Assembly (NCBI RefSeq): GCF_002931555.1
Contig: NZ_PSTZ01000010.1
Span: 186,001 to 250,000, forward strand
Length of the DNA stretch: 64,000 bases
Source: Pseudoclavibacter sp. RFBB5
GTDB lineage: Bacteria > Actinomycetota > Actinomycetes > Actinomycetales > Microbacteriaceae
Direction: 5' to 3'
Shown in pieces: positions 48,693 to 55,280 of the stretch. The position numbers and the translations under genes are program-made. The notes under the pieces are model-generated. The model saw nothing but the letters and a program-made list of their open reading frames with translations, did no database searches and was not told where the DNA came from. Positions within the stretch are counted from its first letter, which is position 1. Each line of letters opens with the position of its first letter.

Positions 48693-49538
48693 GTGACCAC
48701 CTCGCGCCCCTTCGCCCAAATCGACGTCTTCTCCGAGACCCCCTACCTCGGCAACCCCGTCGCGGTCATCCTCGACGGCGAAGGACTCACGCGCGACGAC
48801 ATGCAGCGCATCGCACGATGGACGAACCTCTCCGAGACGACGTTCGTGCTGCCCACCACCGACGACGCGGCCGACTACCGACTGCGCATCTTCACCCCGG
48901 GCGGCGAGCTGCCGTTCGCCGGGCACCCGACGCTCGGCTCGGCGCACGCCTGGCTCGAGAACGGCGGTACCCCGAAGAAGGGCGGGCGCATCATCCAGGA
49001 GTGCGGCGCCGGACTCGTGGAGGTGCGCGTCGATGCGGGGCGCGTGTCGTTCGCGGCCCCGCCGACCCTCCGCAGCGGTCCGCTCGAGCCGGAGCTCCTC
49101 GCGCGCATCATCGAGGCGTATGGCATCACCAAGGAACAGGTCGTCGCCCACCAGTGGATCGACAACGGGCCCGGGTGGGCGGTCGTGCAGCTCGCATCCG
49201 CGCACGAGGTGCTCGATCTCGACCCCGACTTCTCGCTGCTGCCCGACGACATGGTCGGCGCCGTCGGCGCGTATCCGGCCGGGGCGGCGCACGCGTTCGA
49301 GCTGCGCAGCTTCGCGCCGCGCATCGGCGTCGACGAGGATCCGGTCTGCGGCAGCATGAACGCCTCGACGGCCCAGTGGATGCACCGCACGGGCGCCGCG
49401 CCGGGCTCGAGCTGGCGGGTATCCCAGGGCGCGCGCCTTGGCCGCGCCGGCGACATCACCGTGACCGTCGACGACTCCGGCGCCGTCTGGGTTGGCGGCG
49501 CCACGACCACCCTCTTCACGGGAACCGCGCTCGCGTAA
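48693..49538 (+). CDS. PhzF-family isomerase/epimerase
   Basis: 281 residues. Diaminopimelate-epimerase-like fold with two halves: AQIDVFSETPYLGNPVAVIL with the catalytic Glu in NLSETTFVLP, FTPGGELPFAGHPTLGSAHAWL, and ENDING block EDPVCGSMNASTAQWM. PhzF itself isomerises a phenazine precursor, but most members are of unknown substrate; no phenazine genes are near. The GTG at 48693 with AAAGGA upstream is preferred over longer starts that overlap the divergent gene. Confidence 0.9.
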   Translation: MTTSRPFAQIDVFSETPYLGNPVAVILDGEGLTRDDMQRIARWTNLSETTFVLPTTDDAADYRLRIFTPGGELPFAGHPTLGSAHAWLENGGTPKKGGRIIQECGAGLVEVRVDAGRVSFAAPPTLRSGPLEPELLARIIEAYGITKEQVVAHQWIDNGPGWAVVQLASAHEVLDLDPDFSLLPDDMVGAVGAYPAGAAHAFELRSFAPRIGVDEDPVCGSMNASTAQWMHRTGAAPGSSWRVSQGARLGRAGDITVTVDDSGAVWVGGATTTLFTGTALA

Positions 49539-49570
49539 CCGCTGCCGCTGCGCCTCGCGGCTGCCACGGC

Positions 49571-49627
49571 CCAGAGCGGACTTGTGGTCGTCAAACCTGC
49601 GCTTCAGCGACCATAAGTCCGCCCTCG
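49571..49627. repeat. 57-bp palindrome, copy 2 of a dispersed element
   Basis: Arms CCAGAGCGGACTTGTGGTCG and CGACCATAAGTCCGCCCTCG around a 17-nt loop; 15 bp pair with one wobble. Its reverse complement matches the element at 22691-22747 in arm, spacing and the TTTGA-YGACCACAA part. It lies between convergent PhzF and VOC genes and can serve as a terminator. Confidence 0.75.
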
Positions 49628-49686
49628 ATGGCAGCCCGGCCCGGCCCGGCCCGGCCCGGGGAGTCAGCGCGGCGCAGCGCCCCGGC

Positions 49687-50061
49687 TCAGCCCTGGGGTG
49701 CCTTGCAGAGGCAGAACGGGTGGCCCGCGGGGTCGGCGTAGACCACGAATTCGTCGGGACTGCCGGGTTTGTCGCTTGCCTTGAGGAGACGGCCTCCGAG
49801 CTCGAGCACTCTCCGGTGCCCCTCGTCGAGGTCGTCGATGTAGAGGTCCAGATGGATCTGCTGCGGGGGTTGACCGTCAGGCCACCTCGGTGCCACGTGG
49901 TCGGGAGCGAGCTGGATGCCGAGCCTCCACTCGCCGTCGGCGTAGACACTGTGCCAGTCGTCCTCCTTCTCGACCGTACCCTCGAGCAGGGACGCCCAGA
50001 AGGCACTCTCGGCCTCGATGTCAGCGGCGTCGAACACGACGATCGTGCGGCGAATCCTCAT
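49687..50061 (-). CDS. VOC-family protein
   Basis: 124 residues. RTIVVFDAADIEAESAFWASLLEG, LGIQLAPDHVAPRWPDG, IHLDLYIDDLDEGHRRVLELGG and VYADPAGHPFCLCKAP are the glyoxalase-like blocks of the common actinobacterial VOC group. The conserved His in IHLDLY and Asp/Cys near the end are seen, but no metal or substrate can be assigned. It stands alone between the PhzF gene and the pentapeptide gene. Confidence 0.88.
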   Translation of the reverse strand: MRIRRTIVVFDAADIEAESAFWASLLEGTVEKEDDWHSVYADGEWRLGIQLAPDHVAPRWPDGQPPQQIHLDLYIDDLDEGHRRVLELGGRLLKASDKPGSPDEFVVYADPAGHPFCLCKAPQG

Positions 50062-50156
50062 GGCCCCTCCGTGGGTGTCAGCCTGCAGAACACGCTCACG
50101 CTACGGAAGAACGCTGACCGGCATCTGCCAGACGACGCGCACGCTCAGCCTCGGCC

Positions 50157-51128
50157 TCACTTCCAGTGGCGGGGCCGCGTGAGCGAGTCCGGAAGCTGGG
50201 TCGTTGCGTCACCGAACGCCGCCGCCAGCTGCGGTTGCGTGAGGTGCAGCACGTGGCGCAGGTCGGCACCGTGCAGCTCGGCGTCCCGCAGGTCGGCGCC
50301 GAGGAGGTCGGCCCATCGCAGGTCCGAGCCGCGCAGCTTCGCCGCGATGAGCAGCGCCCCGCGCAGCTCGACGGCGCGCAGGTCGCCTCCGGAGAAATCG
50401 GTGCCGAGGTAGACGCCGCGCGGCTCGACTCGCGACCAGGCCCCGGATGCGCGGCGTCGGGGCGCGTGCATCCGTCGCACCTCACGGCTCACGGCTCCCA
50501 GCAGGTCGCCCGCGGCGGGCCTGCTCGACTCGACCGCTGCTCGCAGCACCGCGACATCGGGTGACGCGGCCTGCGCATCCACACGATCGAACAGGGCGTC
50601 GATTCGGCGCAGCAGCGGCCGGTCGGCGGTGCGCCGCCTCGCCTCGGTCAGCAGCCACAGCACCTCGTGCAGTTGACGCACGAGTGGGAACACGGCGAAC
50701 ATCGCGTCGCGCAGCCCCTCACCGTCGCGCCAGTCGCCACTACCGAAGGTCTCCTGGGTAACCCGCTGTCCGGCGCCGTGGCATTCGAAGACGGTACAGC
50801 CCCGGTACCCGCGTTCGAGGAGCACCGCGTGGATGCTGCAGCCGAGGTTCTCGTCGAGGTTGCGGCAGGGTTTGCCTGCTGGCTTCTCGTGGGCGAAGTC
50901 GTCGCCCCGAGAGAAGGCGAGGGCCGAGCAGCAGAGCGCCACGCAGCGCGCGCAGTCGCTCTGGAAGCGCGTGTCGTCTGCATCCGGGCCGCGCCCTGCG
51001 CCGGAGACGCCCCCGGTGGATCCTCCGGACCGAGGCTCGGCCGCTCGACCCGAAACGGGGTCGACGGTGAGCGGCATCGGCACGCTCGGCCGGTGCCGCA
51101 GCTGCTCGCCGGGGTCGCCTGGTGACAT
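50157..51128 (-). CDS. Pentapeptide-repeat protein with N-terminal Cys cluster
   Basis: 323 residues. The N-terminal part has CARCVALCCSALAF, KPCRNLDENLGCSIHAVLLERGYRGC and VFECHGAG: eight or nine cysteines spaced like a zinc- or iron-binding YkgJ-type cluster. A helical middle follows, then about nine A(D/E)LxX units at 245-300 (DFSGGDLRAVELRGALLIAAKLRGSDLRWADLLGADLRDAELHGADL) forming a right-handed quadrilateral helix. Such repeats can mimic DNA or form scaffolds. The combination of a Cys cluster with a repeat helix recurs in actinobacteria without known role. ATG 51128; GTG 51137 also in frame. Confidence 0.85.
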   Translation of the reverse strand: MSPGDPGEQLRHRPSVPMPLTVDPVSGRAAEPRSGGSTGGVSGAGRGPDADDTRFQSDCARCVALCCSALAFSRGDDFAHEKPAGKPCRNLDENLGCSIHAVLLERGYRGCTVFECHGAGQRVTQETFGSGDWRDGEGLRDAMFAVFPLVRQLHEVLWLLTEARRRTADRPLLRRIDALFDRVDAQAASPDVAVLRAAVESSRPAAGDLLGAVSREVRRMHAPRRRASGAWSRVEPRGVYLGTDFSGGDLRAVELRGALLIAAKLRGSDLRWADLLGADLRDAELHGADLRHVLHLTQPQLAAAFGDATTQLPDSLTRPRHWK

Positions 51129-51226
51129 CGTGGCCACAGCCTACGTTCGCATCCGCATGACCCGGCTGAGCGCCTTTCACCCTGTGGATCACTCTGAGCG
51201 GGCAAGAGCGGCCCGGCCCCACGAGT

Positions 51227-51248
51227 AAAGTTCGGCGCACCGAACATT
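51227..51248. promoter_or_regulatory. 22-bp palindrome, metal-repressor operator candidate
   Basis: AAAGTTCGG-CGCA-CCGAACATT, symmetric except one pair. It overlaps the -35 of the metal-transporter promoter, so a bound repressor would block polymerase. The DtxR/MntR-type gene at 54030-54728 ends the same cluster. Confidence 0.72.
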
Positions 51249-51276
51249 GTTCTTCCCCTCACCGTAGCGCTATGCT
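51247..51276 (+). promoter_or_regulatory. Promoter of the metal transporter operon (leaderless)
   Basis: TTGTTC at 51247-51252, 18-bp spacer, TATGCT at 51271-51276, ATG 6 nt later at 51283. The -35 begins inside the palindrome. Confidence 0.65.
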
Positions 51277-51282
51277 CTGGGC

Positions 51283-52233
51283 ATGCTGACCCCCGTGCTG
51301 CATGCAGCCAGACGGAAGGCCACCCGCATCGTCGCGGCCGGCCTCGCACTCGTCACGCTCGCATCCCTCACCGCCTGCGCCCCCACCGCCGAGGACGACA
51401 ACCGCCCCGTCGTCCTCACCACCTTCACGGTGCTCGCCGACATCGCCAGGCAGGTCGCCGGCGACGAGCTCCGGGTCGAGTCGATCACCAAGGTCGGCGC
51501 GGAGATCCACGGGTACGAACCGACCCCTCTCGACATCGCGAAGGCCTCCGAGGCCGACCTGATCCTCGACAACGGCATGAACCTCGAGGCCTGGTTCGAG
51601 CAGTTCGTCGCGAGCATGGATGTGCCGCACGTCGTCGTCAGCGACGGCGTCGAGGAGGTGCCGATCGCGGGCGACGCCTACGCGGGTCTCCCCAACCCGC
51701 ATGCCTGGATGTCGCCCCTCAACGTGCAGCTCTACGTCGACAACATGGCCACCGCGTTCGCCGACCTCGCGCCAGCAAGCGCGAGCATCTTCGAGGAGAA
51801 CGCCGCCGCCTACAAGGCCGAACTGCAGGCCGTGCACGACGAGCTCGTCGCCGCGATCGAACCGCTCCCCACCTCGCAGCGCGCGCTCGTCACGTGCGAG
51901 GGAGCCTTCTCCTACCTCGCCCGCGATGCAGGACTCGAGGAGGTCTACATCTGGCCCGTCAACGCCGAGCAGCAGGCCACGCCGCAGCAGATCGCGGGCG
52001 TCATCGACCATGTGCGCGACAACGGCGTGCCCGCCGTGTTCTGCGAGTCGACCGTCTCGGATGCACCCATGCGTCAGGCCGTCGACGCCACGGACGCCGA
52101 GTTCGGCGGCACGCTCTACGTCGACTCGCTGAGCGAGGAGGACGGCCCAGTGCCCAGCTACCTCGACCTCATCCGGCACGACGTCGACACGATCGTGGCC
52201 GGCCTCACCGGCGAGCAGGGAGGCACCTCGTGA
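51283..52233 (+). CDS. Metal-binding lipoprotein of a Mn/Fe/Zn-type ABC importer
   Basis: 316 residues, cluster A-I (ZnuA/PsaA) solute-binding protein. The lipobox LASLTAC gives a lipidated Cys near 32. The four metal ligands are visible: His in GAEIHGYEPTPLD, His in LPNPHAWMSP, Glu in VTCEGAFSYLARD, and Asp in TLYVDSLSEEDGP. His-His-Glu-Asp is the Mn/Fe pattern rather than the His3 site with His-rich loop of Zn binders, and no His-rich loop is present. First gene of a binding protein-ATPase-permease operon; the stop overlaps the ATPase GTG. Confidence 0.93.
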   Translation: MLTPVLHAARRKATRIVAAGLALVTLASLTACAPTAEDDNRPVVLTTFTVLADIARQVAGDELRVESITKVGAEIHGYEPTPLDIAKASEADLILDNGMNLEAWFEQFVASMDVPHVVVSDGVEEVPIAGDAYAGLPNPHAWMSPLNVQLYVDNMATAFADLAPASASIFEENAAAYKAELQAVHDELVAAIEPLPTSQRALVTCEGAFSYLARDAGLEEVYIWPVNAEQQATPQQIAGVIDHVRDNGVPAVFCESTVSDAPMRQAVDATDAEFGGTLYVDSLSEEDGPVPSYLDLIRHDVDTIVAGLTGEQGGTS

Positions 52234-53006
52234 GCCCAGCATCCACCGGCGCACCTGCCGGCACCACAACATTGCCCGCCATCGAGGTCGACGCCCTCAC
52301 CGTGCACTACGGCGAGGTGCTCGCGCTCGACGGCACCACCCTCGCCATCTCGCCGGGGCGGGTGTGCGGCCTCATCGGCATGAACGGCTCCGGCAAGTCG
52401 ACGCTCTTCAAGTCCATCATGGGCGTCGTCCGCCCCGATGCGGGCACCGTCCGCATCCTCGGCGGCACATCGGCGGATGCGCGCAAGCGGGGTAGCGTCA
52501 GCTACGTCCCGCAGAGCGAGCAGGTCGACTGGGACTTCCCGCTCTCGGTGCGCGATGTGGTCATGACGGGCCGCTACGGGCACCTCGGCATCACCAGGCG
52601 ACCGAAGGCGCGCGACCACGCCGCCGTCGATGCGGCGCTTGAGCGCGTCGAGCTGAGTGACCTCGCGGGGCGCCAGATCGGGCAGCTCTCCGGCGGGCAG
52701 CGCAAGCGCGCTTTCGTCGCCCGCGGCATCGCCCAGGAGGCCCAGGTGCTGCTGCTCGACGAGCCCTTCGCCGGCGTGGATACGCGCTCCCAGGCGACCA
52801 TGACGCGCCTCCTTCGCCAGCTCGCGGCGCAGGGCGTCTGCATCCTCATCGCCACCCACGACCTCGGCTCCCTGCCCGAACTCGCCGACGAGGCCGTGCT
52901 CTTCAACCGGCGCGTCCTCCTGCACGCGAGCCCCGAGGAGATCATCCGACCGGAGAACCTGGCCCTCGCCTTCGGCATCGACACCGGCAAGGGGGCGGCC
53001 GCATGA
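52230..53006 (+). CDS. Mn/Fe/Zn-type ABC importer, ATP-binding protein
   Basis: 258 residues. Walker A GMNGSGKS, Q-loop YVPQSEQVDWDFPLSVRDVVMTGRYGHLG (a block typical of MntB/ZnuC ATPases), signature LSGGQ, Walker B VLLLDEPFAGVD, switch IATHDLGS. It powers uptake with the next permease. The GTG overlaps the binding-protein stop; the 3' end overlaps the small frame at 53003. Confidence 0.94.
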   Translation: MSPASTGAPAGTTTLPAIEVDALTVHYGEVLALDGTTLAISPGRVCGLIGMNGSGKSTLFKSIMGVVRPDAGTVRILGGTSADARKRGSVSYVPQSEQVDWDFPLSVRDVVMTGRYGHLGITRRPKARDHAAVDAALERVELSDLAGRQIGQLSGGQRKRAFVARGIAQEAQVLLLDEPFAGVDTRSQATMTRLLRQLAAQGVCILIATHDLGSLPELADEAVLFNRRVLLHASPEEIIRPENLALAFGIDTGKGAAA

Positions 53007-53158
53007 GCCCCGCATCCGCCGCCAGAGTTGTGACGAAGTGCACCCTCCCTCCGCCGCGACAGCAACCATCCACAACTCTCCGCGACGGGCGAGGCGCGTG
53101 CGGCGCGCACGGCGAACGCCGCGAGCACCGCGAACCCCGAGATGGAGACCGCGCATGA
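53003..53158 (+). CDS. 51-codon bridging frame between ATPase and permease
   Basis: It starts at an ATG inside the ATPase stop (ATGA) and ends at a TGA inside the permease start (ATGA at 53155-53158). The product begins MSPASAARVVTKC and is then Arg/Gly/Pro-rich with no recognisable domain. The first codons resemble the start of the ATPase gene (MSPAS). It contains the inverted repeat at 53024-53079. Its main role may be to carry ribosomes to the permease start rather than to make a functional peptide. Confidence 0.45.
   Translation: MSPASAARVVTKCTLPPPRQQPSTTLRDGRGACGAHGERREHREPRDGDRA
53024..53079. repeat. 56-bp element with inverted ends
   Basis: AGAGTTGTG at 53024-53032 and its complement at 53071-53079, 38 nt apart, inside the otherwise overlapping transporter operon. 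Size is like the other intergenic palindromes but the pairing is shorter. Confidence 0.5.
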
Positions 53159-54018
53159 ATCTCGTCGACCTCGTCCTCGAGCCGCTCGGCTACGAGTTCA
53201 TGGTGCGGGCCCTCATCACGACGATCATCACGGCCATCGTCTGCGCCCTCCTCAGCTGCTGGCTGGTCCTCATCGGCTGGTCCCTCATGGGCGACGCCGT
53301 CTCGCACGCTGTCCTTCCCGGGGTCGTGCTCGCCTACATCGTGGGCGCACCGTTTGCGCTCGGTGCCCTCGTGTTCGGGCTCGTCGCCGTCGGACTCATC
53401 GGCGTCATCCGCGACACGAGCAGGGTGAAGGAGGACGCGGCGATCGGCATCGTCTTCACGACCCTGTTCGCGTTCGGCCTCGTCCTCATCTCGGTCACCC
53501 CCAGCCAGACCGACCTCAGCCACATCCTCTTCGGCAACCTCCTCGGCGTGAGCAACACCGACCTCGTGCAGATCGGCATCCTCGCCGCCATCGTCGCGGT
53601 CGTGCTGCTCGTGAAGCGGCGCGACTTCACACTCGTCGCCTTCGACGCGACGCACGCCCACGCGATCGGCCTCAACCCGCGCCTCCTGCGCGGCGCGCTC
53701 CTCGGGCTCCTCGCGCTGACGGCCGTCGTCGCGCTGCAGACCGTCGGCGTCATCCTCGTCGTCGCGATGCTCATCATCCCGGGAGCCACCGCGACCGTGC
53801 TCACGCGCAGCTTCGCGCGGATGCTCGTCATCGCCCCGATCGTGTCGGTCGTCTGCTCGGCCATCGGCCTCTACGCCAGCTACTACCTCGACGCGGCGTC
53901 GGGCGGCATGATCGTGCTCGCGCAGGGCGTCGCGTTCCTGCTCGCCTACCTGCTCTCGCCAACGCAGGGGCTCGTCACGTCGCGCGTCGTCGCGCGTCGC
54001 CGCGCGAAGGTCGCGTAG
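53155..54018 (+). CDS. Mn/Fe/Zn-type ABC importer, permease
   Basis: 287 residues with about eight membrane helices. Family blocks are LSCWLVLIGWSLMGDAVSHAVLPGVVLAYIVG, KEDAAIGIVFTTLFAFGLVLIS, DLSHILFGNLLGVS, DATHAHAIGLN (coupling helix) and LVVAMLIIPGATATVLTRSFARML. It forms the pore with the binding protein and ATPase. The ATG at 53155 is the first good start before helix 1; the frame is open further upstream through the inverted-repeat region but encodes only an Arg-rich stretch. Convergent with the DtxR-type gene, 11-nt gap. Confidence 0.93.
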   Translation: MNLVDLVLEPLGYEFMVRALITTIITAIVCALLSCWLVLIGWSLMGDAVSHAVLPGVVLAYIVGAPFALGALVFGLVAVGLIGVIRDTSRVKEDAAIGIVFTTLFAFGLVLISVTPSQTDLSHILFGNLLGVSNTDLVQIGILAAIVAVVLLVKRRDFTLVAFDATHAHAIGLNPRLLRGALLGLLALTAVVALQTVGVILVVAMLIIPGATATVLTRSFARMLVIAPIVSVVCSAIGLYASYYLDAASGGMIVLAQGVAFLLAYLLSPTQGLVTSRVVARRRAKVA

Positions 54019-54029
54019 CGATCACGCTG

Positions 54030-54728
54030 TCAGGCTGACGTCACCCAGACCGCTCGGGCGGCCACTGGGCCCAGGGCGAACTGGGGCGCAATCGCGATGT
54101 CCGCGCCGGGGGCCGCATCCACGACGCTCAGCACCAGCGACTCGGAGTACGGGTCGCTTTCGTCGATCTCGAGTCGCGCCCCGACGGTGACCCCCTTCGC
54201 GGCGAAGTACTTGAGCAGCTCGGGATCGGAGTCGGAGATGCGCTCCACGACAACGCGCGCGCCCACGTCGAGGCTGCTGAGCAGAACAGCCTGCGGGATG
54301 CTCACCTCTCCGGCTGCGGACGGGATCGGGTCGCCGTGCGGGTCGCGCTCCGGGTGCCCGAGCAGAGCGTCGATCCGCTCGACCATGAGGTCGGACACCG
54401 AATGCTCGAGGTTCTCGGCCTCGTCGTGCACCTCGTCCCACCCGTAGTGCAGCACCTCGACGAGGAACGTCTCGAGCAGCCGGTGCCTGCGAATCATGGC
54501 GAGCGCGTGCGCGCGACCCTCAGCCGTGAGCGAGATGCTGCCGTAGCGGGCATGCTCGAGGAGGCCCTGGTCGGCGAGTTTTCGGATGCCCTCGGACACG
54601 GTCGAGAGCCGGAGCTGCAGGCGCTCGGCGACGATCGTCGCCGTGACGGGCGCATCCGACCACTCTTGGAGACTCCAGACCACCTTGAGGTAGTTCTGCG
54701 CGCTCACCGAGAGTTCTGACACCGACAT
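54030..54728 (-). CDS. DtxR/MntR-family metal-dependent repressor
   Basis: 232 residues in three domains. The winged HTH has SAQNYLKVVWSLQEWSDAPVTATIVAERLQLRLSTVSEGIRKLADQGLLEH. The dimer/metal domain has RHRLLETFLVEVLHYGWDEVHDEAENLEHSVSD with His/Glu/Asp ligands, and the C-terminal SH3-like domain starts near 150. The length with the SH3 domain is that of IdeR or SirR-type proteins. It probably represses the adjacent importer through the palindrome at 51227-51248 when Mn2+ or Fe2+ is sufficient. A -10 TAGGCT lies 7 nt before the ATG, giving a leaderless mRNA. Confidence 0.93.
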   Translation of the reverse strand: MSVSELSVSAQNYLKVVWSLQEWSDAPVTATIVAERLQLRLSTVSEGIRKLADQGLLEHARYGSISLTAEGRAHALAMIRRHRLLETFLVEVLHYGWDEVHDEAENLEHSVSDLMVERIDALLGHPERDPHGDPIPSAAGEVSIPQAVLLSSLDVGARVVVERISDSDPELLKYFAAKGVTVGARLEIDESDPYSESLVLSVVDAAPGADIAIAPQFALGPVAARAVWVTSA

Positions 54729-54735
54729 GCGGACA

Positions 54736-54741
54736 AGCCTA
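54736..54741 (-). promoter_or_regulatory. -10 element (TAGGCT) of a leaderless promoter
   Basis: TAGGCT on the minus strand ends 7 nt before the repressor ATG at 54728. Confidence 0.5.
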
Positions 54742-54799
54742 CGGGGCAGGGTGCGCGGCGCGCGGATGCCCGGAACGCGACCGTCGCGACGGCCGAGGG

Positions 54800-55132
54800 T
54801 CAGGCGCTCCAGCGGTCGCCGAAGCGGCTCTCGCCCGCGAGCATCGTCCACACCGTGGTGCTGAGCGGCGGGTACTCGGTCGCGATGCGGCGCATGAGCT
54901 GCGCGTCGTGAGCGCCGCTCTCCGGCGCCTCGTCGCCACCCCGCTCGAGCGCTTCGGCGCGCATGAGCAGCACGACCAGCTCGTCGACGGTCGGCAGCTC
55001 CTGCATGAAGCGCCACGGGTCCTCCCCGTTGCGGGCGCGCGCGTAGATCATCGTCTCGCGCTCGTCCTGCGCCTCGGCGCGCAGGACCTCCAGGCTGGCT
55101 CGCCTGGTCAGTTCGTAGCGCTCGGTTTCCAC
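54800..55132 (-). CDS. Small conserved-looking protein, function unknown
   Basis: 110 residues from GTG 55132: METERYELTRRASLEVLRAEAQDERETMIYARARNGEDPWRFMQELPTVDELV is quoted here only in its blocks RRASLEVLRAEAQ, RNGEDPWRFMQELP and TVDELVVLLMRAEALE, ending AGESRFGDRWSA. It is helical and acidic, without signal or membrane segment. No family is recognised. Codon use is normal for the genome, which favours a real gene. It lies upstream of the repressor gene on the same strand and divergent from the histidine kinase. Confidence 0.6.
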   Translation of the reverse strand: METERYELTRRASLEVLRAEAQDERETMIYARARNGEDPWRFMQELPTVDELVVLLMRAEALERGGDEAPESGAHDAQLMRRIATEYPPLSTTVWTMLAGESRFGDRWSA

Positions 55133-55268
55133 GCGACGAGCCTACGCGCCACCTCGTCATCCCGCTGAACCCTGTGGAGTGGACCGGGTGCGCCTGTGGA
55201 GAGACGCCGCCCGGGGCGCCCCGCGTGAGAGTCTTCTCACCTGCCAGGATCTGGACTCCTCCGCCCCA

Positions 55269-55274
55269 GATAAT
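55269..55274 (+). promoter_or_regulatory. -10 element (GATAAT) upstream of the histidine kinase
   Basis: GATAAT ends 6 nt before ATG 55281, again the leaderless arrangement; it decides between ATG 55281 and the in-frame upstream GTG 55179. The -35 region is weak. Confidence 0.5.
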
Positions 55275-55280
55275 CGATGG

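Noticed and set aside
48693-49538. Phenazine biosynthesis locus
   Set aside because: Only a PhzF-family gene is present, and no other phz gene is nearby; the family is widespread with other roles.
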